DNA of 28,508 nucleotides from Seison nebaliae (Eukaryota; Rotifera; Pararotatoria; Seisonacea; Seisonidae): positions 1 to 28,508 of the forward strand of contig JALJEE010002298.1 in NCBI GenBank assembly GCA_023231475.1, given 5' to 3'. Of this stretch, positions 1 through 10,905 are shown in pieces. Every line of letters starts with the position of its first letter. Within the stretch, counting starts at the first letter, position 1. Position numbers and translations under genes: made by a program. The notes under the pieces were generated by a model. That model did no database searches, was not told the DNA's origin, and saw nothing but the letters and a program-made list of their open reading frames with translations.

Positions 1-180
1 GTTATTAGTTTTGTTCGAGCAGGTTCGATAGTTGTGAGAAGTAGTGACAAAGATTGAAATAGTAGTGCCAACTGTTCTAAGATATAGTGTGAAGTCGAAG
101 TAATGTAATTTATTGAAAAGCACGTGAAGTGATTACAAATAATAATAATAAGAGAGCCAAAGCTCATGTTTATATATAAT

Positions 181-704
181 CGAATGTTCTTACTTTTATA
201 CATGTATTTTATGTATTATTTGTATTAGCATTCGCGACAACCACTACGACAACCACTACAATCACTACAACAACAACCACTACAACGACAACAACGACAA
301 CCACTACAACGACAATCACTACAACGACAACTACTACAACAACAACGACAACCACTACGACAACCACTATAACAACAACGACAACCACTACAACAAGAAC
401 AACAACGAAAACCACGGCAACGACAACGACAACCATTACGACAACCACTACAACAACGACCACGACAACGACAAAAGGTACAACGACAACCAGTACAACG
501 ACAACCACTATGACAACCACTATGACAACCACTACGACAACCACTACAACAACAACGACAACTACTACTACAACAACAACAACCACTACAACAACAACGA
601 CAACCACTACAACAACTACTACTACAACCACTACAACGAAAACAACGACAACGACAACAATTACGACAACAACGACAACCACAACTGTTAGTTTTCCTAA
701 CTAG
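181..704 (+). CDS. Threonine-rich mucin-like secreted protein A (5' end unresolved)
   Basis: From about 229 to 690 one frame reads almost only threonine, using all four ACN codons, with scattered Ile, Lys, Arg, Ala, Met and Ser, and ends TVSFPN then TAG at 704. The same frame is open back to 181 and encodes a hydrophobic stretch (VLTFIHVFYVLFVLAFA) directly before the first threonines, which looks like a signal peptide with an Ala-x-Ala cleavage site. Long Thr runs are usual O-glycosylation platforms in mucins and peritrophic or cuticular proteins. No in-frame ATG precedes the hydrophobic stretch. An ATG at 164 lies in another frame, so the start may come from an exon to the left, or a frameshift separates them. 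The antisense frames read poly-Val or Cys/Gly-rich and are taken as shadows. It resembles locus B at 4348. It could also be an expanded simple repeat without function. Confidence 0.45.
229..690. repeat. ACAACGACAACCACTAC-type low-complexity array
   Basis: About 460 bp of degenerate triplet repeat built from ACA, ACG, ACC and ACT units, often in the order ACAACGACAACCACT. It underlies Thr-rich protein A. The trinucleotide phase stays constant through the whole array, while third codon positions vary freely. A shorter array of the same kind lies at 4517-4608. Confidence 0.85.
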
Positions 705-839
705 TTTATTTTCTAGTCGTCGAGTATTGACTATGTAGACTACATAATGTAGTAACAACAATCCTAGTTTAGTCAAGTGACATTTTTGTCTACTGATTAT
801 ATAGTGAGGCATTGACTTTTCTGGCATAATCCAAATCAG

Positions 840-3800
840 TACAATAAAATGGGTATATAATTTCGGATCGATTACTCGGTAAAATTCCTTAAAATTGAGC
901 TATCGATTTTGCATTCCTTCGACGACAGAATGTGCAAAACTTGATGCATCTTTTGAGCGATGTTCTTAATCTAAATGACCAATATTTCTGGCGAAATTCG
1001 AATATCGTTTGACTCGTTCCGTAATACTGATGAAGTATGGGGAATAATAATCAAACATTTGTTAGCTTCGTCATCGAATCGTCTAGTTCTCCTGACCATT
1101 TGACCATTTCTCATTATAATGTCGTACTTATGATAAGGTGAAATTTCTATTTTTTAGTTCCGTTCTTCAAATTATCCGTTTCTCTCTCACAGTGTTCATT
1201 TTGAATAAGAGTGAGGAGTTTGTTTTCCACACCAATAAAAGAACAGAACTCCGTATGTCCTTTGAATCGTTTTGCCGCTTCCAACACTGTTGCATGAACT
1301 AGAATAATCTTTCTCCAATTTGAGAACTTAATGTAATCACGTTTGAGAACTTCAGTTAATGTCGGAGGTTCGGTGTTCGGTACGTATGTCATTACTCACT
1401 ACCATAAAATTCTCAATTTCTTGTTTCTGTTTGGACGACGAGAGTACGAGAAGTTCTGGAGACGGCCATTGGGCCTTATCTAGTATCCATTTCGGTCCTT
1501 CAATCCACTGTTCAATTTTTCTGGAGGTTAGTTTCTCATTTCTGGATGGTAAATCAGCTGGATTTATAATCCCATGGCAGAATTTAAAAATGACATCACT
1601 GCCTCTCAGTTTCTTCAATCTATTCTGAACGTTGTCTCAATTCTCATTAAGTTGTATTTCGAATTCGACCATATATAAGATTCAACTTCCTTTAATTCCT
1701 CAACCTCGTTTTTTACATTCTTTATCAATTCGATTCCAAGAATTAGAGCGTTCAATTCCGATCGTTGAATTGTTTGTGTTTTGGACAAACTGACTAATCG
1801 ACTTCTTGCTAAGAGGAAGGTGATTTATGTCTGAAATTCGATATAGACGACAACTGCTTCCGCCACTTTACTGGCGTCAACGAAGCAATGAATTGCAATT
1901 ACTGTTCCATCTCCAACAAATCGAGGAATGGATACCGTTTTCCATATTTCCATTTCTCTCATCAATTGCTCCACTTCATCTAATTTTGAGTTCTCCAATA
2001 TAATCTCATCCCATTTCATTTTACTATTCCAACAATTTCTAACCAGATGTCGACCTTTAGTTAATAAAGGTGTGGTAATTCCGATAGGATCGAAGATAGA
2101 AGCCACAGTCCGTAATAACTCTTTTTTCGTTAAATGCTGTTCAGTGAAATTAAATTTTGGCATGTACACCAAAAATCAATCAGACGAGTTCCAAATAAGA
2201 CCCAACATCTTCGCTTCTTCTTGATTTTCCGACCTCCTTGTTCGACCCCATGATAAATTAAATCGAGATAAAACTTCCGTTATATCGTTGAATATCTCCT
2301 CACGATGTTCCTGGTTCCTAAGGGAAAATATTAAATCGTCCATGTAAAGTTTTCGACTTTCCTCACAATCCATTTCACTAATCACCTCCTTCACCACTTC
2401 CCGAAAAAATAGCTGGTCCACAGGAAATCCCGAATGGAACTCTTTTGAATTGGTAATCTAAATTTGGTGAATTTCCATCTGCCACTTTCTTCGAACTGTG
2501 ATTTTTGCAAATATTTCCGATCATCTTCATGGATTTCAATTTGCAAGAATGCTCCTTTAATATCACTGACGATACAGTACTTGTTCATCCTTAAACGAAG
2601 GATAACCATATAGATAGAATTATATTCCATGTTCCCGTCATCCAGATATGAATTAAGTGACTTATTTCTCATCGTTCCAAAAGAAGCATCATAAACCATT
2701 CGATTTTTGTGATTATGTTGAACTACAAAATACGGAAGAGAATGATATGTATAATTCGTTTCCTTCGATCATTCCTTGTTCTTCTAACTTCTTAAACTCT
2801 TTTGAAACAAATTCTCTGACTTCAGGATCCCATCGTCTCATCGTTCCGAGCACTCTCCCCAGAACCGCTGTACAATTCTTCTCCGATCTTTTATCATCTT
2901 TGAATGGCAATCTCACCTGAAATCGATCAGCCTTCCTTATTAAATGAATTCTTTCTTGGAATCTATCGTTGTACGGAGTATTTTTTCCGATGGTTGACAA
3001 TTTTCGATACGATCATTTGTTGATTGACTAAGATATAAAGAGTGTTCCGTTACTCCATTCGATTCACTTACCGTTCCCGATAATATATTTCCGAAAATTG
3101 TTGGAATGATATATAGTTCAGTATTGGGTAATTGCTTATATCCATCGATTTTAACAATTTTCCAATAGTTATCCATTCCAACGAGCAAATCGATCTCTTT
3201 TCTTGAACCTAATCATTACTTGATATTGATTGGAGAATTTTTCCCAAATTTGTGTTTGCGACAAATCATTAATTACTGTTCCGATTTGATCCACAACCAC
3301 TGCTTCGATATTAATAGTCTTTTTCGACTTATGCAGGAATACCTTCAACTAATGACTTCGCTTTACCATGCAGATAATGTTGTTTGGGAAAGGTTGACAA
3401 TGATCCATTTTGATCGATCATCACGGAGAAGTCTTGCCAGAATTCTGGCCACTTATCGAATGAACCGTCATATGAACTCATTTGTATAGTACTCGTAGGA
3501 GTTTCAAATCGTTTGGAATACCCGTCTCTCGTACTTCGTCGTTTTTGCGATAATGTTCGTGTCGTAATTCTGACGGTGCTCTTACTACAACCCGTTCTTG
3601 ATCCTTATCTCTCATACTAATCTGCGGCTCGTCGCTTTGTTCTTGCAATGGTAACTTTTCTCTTTCGTTGTCATTATTTTGCACGCTCTTGTATTCATGA
3701 GCTTTTTGTCGACACGAGACATGTTCCATTTTCTCCTTCAAAACCAATAACTGCTCTTCCCATTCGTCGTAGAAGTTCATCGTATCGTAATTCCTCTTAT

Positions 3801-4056
3801 TTAATTCCTCTTCATCAAGAAGGTTCCATAATCGTTCGTCCAATCTCTTCGCTTTCTCTATTGCTTCCGATAATAGTTTTTCATATCTTTCCGAATCTAT
3901 CTGATTCCCGGCTGCTATCGCTGTTTGTAATGATCCAAAACGTTTCATGACGCTGCACCTGAGTCCTCGTCTCATCACTTTTAGTTTCTTCGGATCTTGA
4001 ATCACAAACGACTTCTCGCTAACAAAAGACATATTGATCCGCTTCGCGACACCAGA
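840..4056 (-). mobile_element. BEL/Pao-like LTR retrotransposon fossil, main block
   Basis: Minus-strand protein similarity follows the BEL/Pao order. At 4035-4054 lies a TGG-starting stretch suited to a primer-binding site, followed by a gag-like start (about 3478-4032). Protease-end sequence with a LVGMDNYW motif follows (about 2940-3190), then reverse transcriptase with a YMDD box (about 2180-3000). RNase H and the tether with an ADLPSR motif come next (about 1350-2170), then the zinc-binding N-terminal part of integrase (about 840-1140). Gag is much shorter than usual and the integrase catalytic part is absent from this block. The copy is broken, with on the order of ten or more interruptions, and no clear LTR pair flanks it, so it is old. 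Family assignment rests on motif order and the BEL-type RNase H wording FDPIG. Confidence 0.85.
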
Positions 4057-4347
4057 TGTTAGTAATTTTTAGTGGTAGTTGACGATTGTTACTGTATTGT
4101 CGGTTATATCAACAGTCCACTGTTAGCTGTCTTTGTTATGAACGTCGTACTGCTCCCACTGTCTACCACCACCACAACCACCACTATCACAGTTAGTAAT
4201 TGCAACTAGCACTTAGTCTACTACAAGATAAGTGACAGACGTGAGTGAGACCAAGCAGTAGCTAATGTACCACTGGATGTGTAAGATAACGAAAATTTAT
4301 TTGTGATAGATAACGATTAAAACGAGAGTTAGAGTGTATCACTAAAA
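4057..4347. other. Leader/flank between BEL/Pao fossil and mucin-like gene B
   Basis: No coding frame is supported. A 10-nt word, GTTAGTAATT, occurs at about 4058 and again near 4191, and an ACC-rich stretch lies near 4165. This should contain the 5' LTR of the BEL/Pao copy if any survives, but I could not match it to a second LTR on the other side. Confidence 0.3.
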
Positions 4348-4724
4348 ATGACTGCTATATTTATAGTAGTACTTATGATGCAATGTAACGTACTGTTTTT
4401 AACGTTTACTTCCTTATCGCATCATAAGTCTAACTATAAACACAGAACTGGTTCAGCTGGAAATCAAGATCAAAGCAATGTAATTTTAAATGAAATATCT
4501 ATATATGTTTCTTAGTTTACGACAACGACAATCTCTACGACGAAAACAACTACAACGACAACAACTACAACGACAACAACTACAACGACAACCTCTACAA
4601 CCTCCACAAGTGTTGAAGATAGATCGGTAAGTTAGTACTCTTGTCTTTTTAGTTTAAGGCTATTCGTTAGTTGTTACAAGTCTTGACAACGTCACGAAAG
4701 TGTGTTATATGGAAGAAAGGATGA
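4348..4724 (+). CDS. Threonine-rich mucin-like secreted protein B
   Basis: Proposed exons are 4348-4479, 4516-4626 and 4671-4724. Exon 1 starts at ATG 4348 and encodes a signal-peptide-like N-terminus (MTAIFIVVLMMQCNVLFLTF). A 36-nt GT-AG intron in phase 0 carries an in-frame TAG and must be removed to enter exon 2. Exon 2 is a Thr run of about 25 residues with Ile, Ser and Lys, ending VEDRS before a good donor (GTAAGT at 4627). Exon 3 is the least certain: a 44-nt intron in phase 0 gives LLQVLTTSRKCVIWKKG and TGA. The product would be about 98 residues, secreted and probably O-glycosylated. The locus starts just beyond the BEL/Pao block, where the left flank of that element would be expected. 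It is a short relative of locus A by composition only. Confidence 0.5.
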
Positions 4725-4889
4725 GTGAGCAGCCTTCCTTCTTATGCAAAATGAACATTTTCATATGCAATTTTTTGCTGCGTTCCGCAATCAGAACGAC
4801 CAAACTTCCGTCGATATTCAAAAATTGTTTGAGCTGTTCCACAATGGTTGTTTCGCTCGACGCGTCTTCATCGATAGGATTTCCTTGTC

Positions 4890-5520
4890 TATCACCACTG
4901 GATGCTTGTAGAAATTTGACGTTCGATTAATTGTTCCACCGTTCTTGATCGATTCTCGTTTTTCGGATAACCATGCATTATCATACTGGTAACCACATTA
5001 TCATATTTGTCCACAAATTTTCGACACCTAAACAGAGAAATTGCTCGAAGGACGGCCCTATGTGTTCGAATTAATAGAATCGAACAAGAAAATTTCTGAT
5101 ATTTCAAGTGTAGATCGACTTTTTCGTTTTCCACAACCATCAAACAATTTTGCTTTCCTTCTTTTTTTGGCGATTCGTCTACCGGATCATTGGAAGGCCA
5201 TGCTGATTCCATTTGTAACCATTAGGCGAGTCTTACCCATGTTTCGATAATGTCCTTCGAATCAGACCATAATATTGTTCTTACGGTACGTAGGCTGACT
5301 TCCACCTTTCCTATTCTAGATACCTGTTCCAAACAATATTGCGTTTAATTCGGACCTCTGAACTGTCCTTAAAGAATTTTGAGATACTAATCGACTTATA
5401 AATGTGAGAAAATGCATGTCGAAATCTGATTATGCAAACATAATGAATGCTTCTACAATCGAACTGACATCTGTAAAACAATGCAGTTTGCTGAGGTTTT
5501 GCCTCATGATGCACGAAAAT
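4890..5520 (-). mobile_element. BEL/Pao-like fossil, second block (RNase H and tether)
   Basis: Minus-strand fragments resemble BEL/Pao RNase H, including a WSDS box near 5260, and the following tether to integrase. The same functional region is also present in the main block, so this comes from a separate insertion or a rearranged copy. It is broken and short. No terminal repeats are seen. Confidence 0.6.
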
Positions 5521-5699
5521 TTACCGAAATAATTGACTTTCTTCTATGAATCGATCAACTTTCTTTATCATTTCCCCGTCAATTTTGTCGTCCCAATCCA
5601 TTGACTTTGCCCAACACATTCTTATTAGCTATGGTCCCTTTGTTAGACGTATGAATTTATTAAACCTTCCAAACAGTGAAGAAGAAATGTTATATAGAG

Positions 5700-6260
5700 A
5701 AGAAGAATTAATGGTAATGTATGTAATAAAAACTGCGCAAGTGGGAACTCATTATAAAAGAAACATCATTAATATTTATCTCAATTTCTTTGGTCTTTCT
5801 GTTGCTGTGGAAGTTTCGTAATTCATCTATATAAGTTGTCAGAAGATGGTTCCTGAATTGAACCTGAATCTTCGTTTGTATTTTCAGATTAAAGAATAAA
5901 CGATCATTCTGATTTATGATGTTCTTACATGGGATCAAAAAATCCATTGGTGCCATAGGTAAGATTTCATCCTGACCTTTCAGTGGTATTCGATTGATTA
6001 GAGATTCGATTTCGATTACCATCAATGCAAACTGTACTACTGATGTCTTTCATCGTCACTTATATGTTTCTTAAGGAGAACCACAATTCTCTCGTAAAAA
6101 CTGCCTCACCACGGAGAGTTTGGACGGTTGAACTTCCATCGAATTCGATTCTTCCATGCGAACGCATGAAATTTATCTGAAACTTTTGCTGAACGAAACC
6201 GCTTTGTAGATAAGGTGAAAGTTGCTGCGTTGTCCGATATTATACGATGAGGAACACCTC
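5700..6260 (-). mobile_element. BEL/Pao-like fossil, third block (integrase core end and C-terminal part)
   Basis: Minus-strand fragments carry the BEL integrase words NRPNSPWWGSFYE (near 6090-6130), LINRIPL followed by a MAPMDFL stretch, and a downstream domain with LRNF. These belong to the end of the integrase core and its C-terminal domain. In an intact element they would lie downstream of RNase H, but here they lie upstream of the second block on the minus strand, so the pieces are rearranged or belong to different copies. It is broken in several places. Confidence 0.65.
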
Positions 6261-7080
6261 ATCGTAATTGTAGATGTAGATGAGAAAATGAATTGATCTT
6301 CATTTTAAGTTACCTTCTGTGACATGTGATAGTTGACGTTCATTAATTTTTAAACTCCATTTATCCTCTGTAAAATGTTATCTTTGAACATTTTTTCTGG
6401 CACATTTTTTCGATTAACCCGTTATCTTTGTGCAAATACGAATTGTTTTTTCTCTTACGATTATATGTTACACAATTGGATGTTGAGTTAGGTTTTATCT
6501 CATTTTCTCTACTAGGTCTATCTTTGATTTGATATTCCAATTCTCTCTCAATTTGCTTATTCTTTATTATTCGAACTCATAAGTTTGATCAGAAGATATA
6601 GGATATTTCATAAAAAAATAGAAGATAGGCTTATCAGATGAAGACATCATATCTCACGTTCTGAAACTATGTTCCACATCTCTGAGAATTCTTCAAATTC
6701 AATGATTCGATTGCTCAATAAGGAATCGTTTTATCAGGTGCCGTTTTATCAGTTGCATATCCAATAGATCCAAAATCGTGGAATTTTCCTTCCGTTATGA
6801 TACTCATTATAAATGTTCATTAATCGATTTTAGTTTTTTGTAAATTTGAAGCAAAATCATTCTAATTTACTAGCAAGATATCTATATCTTAATTTCTTAA
6901 TAGAAATTTTCCGAAATTATTTTTATAACATTTACTATATTTATTTACTTATATTAGCACCTAAAATAGTTACCAGTAAAATCATTAATGAGTTAAAGTT
7001 TTAAATGTCTTCTTTAAACTAATACATTTCATTGAAGAATTTCAAACTCCCTTACTTCGACTATTCCGAATAATCGTCCA
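6261..7080. other. AT-rich intergenic interval
   Basis: About 820 bp without a coding frame I can support on either strand. It separates the retroelement cluster from the single-pass membrane protein gene and presumably holds that gene's promoter. No repeat or hairpin stood out. Confidence 0.4.
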
Positions 7081-7125
7081 CCACCAAATATGAAGAGATT
7101 ATTTATTCAGAAAGGTATTATAACC

Positions 7126-7933
7126 ATGTCGAAATTAAAAAATATTAAAAATGTGAAAAAAGATGTTTTTTCTAAATGATTAAAGATGAATACTTAAAAT
7201 TAATCATTTATAGGTTGTTAAAACCATTCGCACTGTGTACAGGTTCACTAATCGAACAGATATTAATGTTAAAGTCAAGGAATTAAATAACACATTCGGT
7301 GAGTTTAGTGCCTACAACTACACATACAAACAGGATATGGACGACTTGAATGATGAAAATGTTGCAAAACTCTTAGACAATAAGAATGATGAAAATTTCG
7401 CTGATAATTTCTTAAAAGCATTGAAAGATTTAGACGAAGCTTATAATACGGCAAGTTAAAGAAGATTCTTTTGATTTTCTCATTAAATCTCCTTCTTAGC
7501 CGTAGACCTAACAATTAAGCATCCTAAAAAGAAAAAAGATAAGTCGCAGGAAATATTAAATAAAGCAATTTTAGTTGTCGTATTGACCGTTGTATTAGTA
7601 TTGATAATAGTAGGAATTACCATATCTATGAGACGAAGAATGAATAAGGCGAAAGTTTCCCGAGGGACCAAGAATACTTTTGATTTCCGTAGAAAGTCCA
7701 CCAAATCCCATCCATCTAAAACACCAACTAACAATATGGTTTCATTTGGAGTTTCAGAGATTCCTGAAAATAAATCTAAATTACTTCAAAATAGAGATAA
7801 ACCAAATTTGAATGACTACACATACACATATGTTTACGAAACTTTACCACCAAAAAAAACTGAAACCGACTACAATTATTATACAGAATATGGTTCCAAA
7901 TATTTTTTGGAGAGTGAAACGAACAATTTATAA
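7126..7933 (+). CDS. Single-pass membrane protein, unknown function
   Basis: Two exons are well supported, 7214-7454 and 7500-7933, joined in phase 1 across a 45-nt GT-AG intron. The first part is acidic and carries three N-glycosylation sequons (NRT, NNT, NYT), suggesting an extracellular domain. A basic segment (KHPKKKKDK) precedes one strong transmembrane helix, AILVVVLTVVLVLIIVGITI. The helix is followed by a basic stop-transfer stretch MRRRMNK and a cytoplasmic tail of about 100 residues rich in Lys, Ser and Tyr (YTYTYVYETLPP). The 5' end is unresolved. An ATG at 7126 can join exon 7214 in phase 0 across a 61-nt intron, giving a start without a signal peptide. An ATG at 7090 does not fit by phase. 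An AATAAA starts 2 nt after the stop. I do not recognise the family. Confidence 0.65.
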
Positions 7934-8011
7934 AAAATAAATGAACATTTTCTTTTAATCTCTTTTAAATTCAAAAAATTTTCTGAAACATATTCGAAGG
8001 AAAATTTATAT

Positions 8012-8946
8012 TTATAAACTACTTAAACTTTCAACGTTGAAAAATATATCCGAAAGATATTCCTTTATAATTATTTCATCAGATGGTTGATCATTAGATT
8101 TATTATCTTCGTTCAAGTTAAACTGGTTTCGGAGATCAGTGTATAATTCGTCAATAAATTGTAAGATTGTTGACCTATTATGCATCTGATAATTCACTGG
8201 ATTTAATGATATTATTTGCAATGACGGTGCGCGAGTTGAATCGTTCGTTCGTTGATGATCTTTATGAAAATAATTGGCGCTTGGTGGTCGATTTTGTTGC
8301 AGATTAGATAGTTTCACTCTTCCTGTTTTTATTCGACGAGTCGGAATATTCTTTTCCTTCTGTCTTACAAGACTTTTAGTTACCGGTAGACATATCATGT
8401 TGTTGTTTACTATTTAGAGAAATTGTTGAAGAAATTTTAAAATGAAAATTAATAACCTTTTGAAACATCAATTTTCTTCCTATTTTTATTAAATATATGA
8501 TTATATGTTGTCAACGTTTGTTGTTTTCGATTTGAACTATAAACATTGGCAATTTCTGCCAAAAAGAATCGTTGTGCTAACGTTAAGCGTGGATGATTCA
8601 ACTGAGGGGAATTGCGAAACTCCGGTGGAAGTAATTGTTTGAGATCCTTAAATACGCATAAATTGAAGAAAATATGGAAAATTATAGAAAATATGACCTT
8701 TTCCGAAATTTTTTTCAACTTATCAATTTTGATATCTTTATGATCATTCCCAGTTGATAATATTCGAAGATTTTCATTGTTAATTGATAATGAAGAATTG
8801 GTTGATAAAATTGGCGTATATTGTTTTCGGCATCCATTTTTCTTTGCTTTAATTGAAGTTCTAGGAAATGGTATTACATCGTTCATTTGGGAATTACTTA
8901 TCAATGGACTACGATGTTCTTTATTAAAAATATTTCGTTTATGCAT
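8012..8946 (-). CDS. FAM216A-like protein
   Basis: Three exons on the minus strand, 8698-8946, 8457-8646 and 8012-8409, are joined by introns of 51 nt (phase 0) and 47 nt (phase 1), giving 278 residues. The N-terminal third is basic and polar. Near residues 100-135 the protein reads NHPRLTLAQRFFLAEIANVY and then TTYNHIF. This matches from memory the short conserved block of the FAM216 family, where Leu-Thr, Gln, an aromatic, Ile-Ala and Tyr are spaced the same way. Length is close to that of vertebrate FAM216A. FAM216 has no established biochemical role, so none is given. The frame stays open upstream of ATG 8946 to an acceptor-like polypyrimidine-AG near 9018, so another 5' exon is possible. 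The gene converges on the membrane protein gene ending at 7933. Confidence 0.6.
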
Positions 8947-9018
8947 AACGTCTTTATATGAAAGAGAATTATTTATTATTTTATAATTATCGCAAATGAT
9001 ATTATAAAAATAGTTTCG

Positions 9019-10040
9019 TGACTGAAGAACAAATTGGAAGAATACTGCTGTGGTGTGATTTTCTAATAGACTATTAAAACTCCTGTAATTTATTATTTGG
9101 AATAAAATTTATTGGTCTTTGAATCATCATCATCATTCTCAAATACGTTAATATTTTCAAACTATATGCTAGAAATTGTTAGTATAGAAATTATATTAAA
9201 ATAAAGAATAAGAGACAAAATTATTAGTGGATGAATGAAAGGATTATACGTCAGGCAATAATTAATTTATTCCCTACCTTCTTTTGTTCAATTGCCTCTA
9301 GAGAAGGTGAATGATAACAAGCATAAAATAATTGGTTTCTATAGAAACGTATGCTGTTCCACATAATTCCATAAAGAATAAGGAAAAACATATTGATATT
9401 ATTGTATCTACGTACATTATCTGAATAATCGTTTAGTACTTTGCCGCATATATTGCAAACAAACAATCAGGAAATTATTCTAAAAGCCTATAGGTCGTCA
9501 AACTCATATGGAGGTGGAATTCAATATAATTAAAAATTAAATTTTATAGTTCCGCTAATAAATACTTTAATAAAATACTATGCAATTAAATGTTTCTAAT
9601 GGACAAAATGTACTCGGACAAACTGCTCCTGCTTTGAAAAATCTGGATAGTTTTAAAATGTTTTTTTGCAATTCTTACACAGATTCTTCAGATTTAGTCA
9701 CTGGTAAAAGTGACTTGAAACTATTACACGTCATATAATATTCGTTATGTAGTGAATATGTTCCGAAAATGGGAAAATTGTCAGTGATTGTGGAACATAG
9801 GAAATTCCATGTATAATGGCGCGCGTATAGGGCGTACGTAGCGCTATATTCTAATTCCGTTATTGAAGAAGATGAAGACTTCGACGATGAAGGTTTTGAT
9901 ATAGCTTATTTTGAGAATTTTTTTTAGTTCTTTTAAATAAATATTTTGCATTATTATTTTATTGTTTATTATTTTATACTATTTCTAGTTATTTTCGTTT
10001 TTCAAAATAGTTCTTTTAACAACAACATGAGCTGCTAACC
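9019..10040. other. Gene-poor interval with short decayed frames
   Basis: No complete gene is supported. A minus-strand frame at 9251-9466 contains CNICGK but lacks a start and is crossed by donor- and acceptor-like signals. A plus frame at 9817-9927 ends in an acidic tail (VIEEDEDFDDEGFD) after a CpG-rich stretch at about 9817-9845 that is unlike its AT-rich surroundings. These may be ends of decayed mobile elements. Confidence 0.35.
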
Positions 10041-10051
10041 GCTCTATTTTT

Positions 10052-10905
10052 TTGCCCATACCTGATCTATATGTTCGTCTATGTAAAAATATTATTGAAT
10101 TCATTAATAATTGGTTAATGATTGTAGGAATCATTTGTAAAGAGAGTAAATCGTCAATTCTGTCGAATATTTCGAGATTTCCACTTCGTTATGAATTGGA
10201 GCAATTGGTGAGTAAGGAAGTGTGTTTGCTTGGATGCCAGATAGATTGGAAGAGAAAAAATTCAGCACTAGTAGGTCGAGTAAGATGAAGATTTTTAAGA
10301 TCATTCTACTCCTTCCATCATCGTTGCAAATTTTTCTCTCTTAAATTGAAGTTGCTATTGTTGTGATTTCTAGGGATTGTCAAGTTCCATTTCGAATACT
10401 GATAAGTCACTACGATGCCTTGATCGTACTAATAATAGAACAGTTCGGATGATGCTCGGTTGTCACAATCCTTTCAATAGAGTATTTATGTTCACACATT
10501 GCGAACTGACTCCGTTGTCGTTGCTCCTGGCGCAGAGATATCTGACGGTAGTTGACACTGTTCGCAGTGGAACTCTTCCAGTTCCAACATATACACAATG
10601 TTAGGACTTTTTTGATAAAAACAACATTGTCCTACACTAAAAAGTCCTTGCTATGTCTGGATCGTACATACAATAGAATAATTAGAATGCTTCTTGGTCG
10701 TTGTAAGCCGTTTAATAGGACATTTATGTTTTCCATCTCCGGATTTAAAAACTTTCCTCTTCAAAGATATTTTAAAATAATTCAGTCTATCGAGGAATCA
10801 GATTTACTATTTCCATCTTACTTCCAGTGTAAAAATCTTTTTAATTTACCCCGAGGAGATTTGATTTTGTAATAAATAAAAATAAATAAATAAAAGAAAA
10901 ATTAA
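10052..10905 (+). mobile_element. LINE (non-LTR retrotransposon) 3' remnant, duplicated tail
   Basis: The frame at 10052-10288 reads like the segment after the catalytic box of a LINE reverse transcriptase: INNWLMIVGIICKESKSSIL, then VCLLGCQIDWKRK, equivalent to the usual W...GL.in..K and LG..ID blocks. The frame at 10377-10604 contains the typical post-RT tail (LDRTNNRTVRMMLG, then LLLAQRYLTVV). A second, diverged copy of that tail follows at about 10636-10872 (LDRTYNRIIRMLLG, LQRYFKIIQSI). The sequence ends in an (AAAT)n-like stretch at 10869-10905, as many LINEs do. The 5' parts, endonuclease and catalytic core are missing, and stops lie between the pieces. Clade is not assigned. Confidence 0.7.
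10869..10905 (+). repeat. (AAAT)n tail of LINE remnant
   Basis: An AATAAATAAAAATAAATAAAT-like microsatellite directly after the stop of the second LINE tail copy. It probably marks the original 3' end of the insertion. Confidence 0.7.

Noticed and set aside
209-682. Minus-strand poly-Val frame of 157 codons
   Set aside because: It is the antisense of the Thr array, and a pure Val product is not plausible. The plus frame with a hydrophobic leader is preferred.
225-827. Minus-strand Cys/Gly/Arg-rich frame of 200 codons
   Set aside because: It starts in unrelated sequence and then reads the repeat in another antisense frame. Regular CRC/SGC wording comes from the array itself.
4700-5821. Plus-strand frames at 4700-4930, 5041-5250 and 5546-5821
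   Set aside because: They are antisense to, or interleaved with, BEL/Pao remnants and have no resemblance to known proteins.
9251-9466. Minus-strand CNICGK zinc-ribbon-like frame
   Set aside because: No ATG, a stop directly upstream, and a donor-like GTACGT inside it. The second Cys pair is not convincing. Not strong enough to call a gene.
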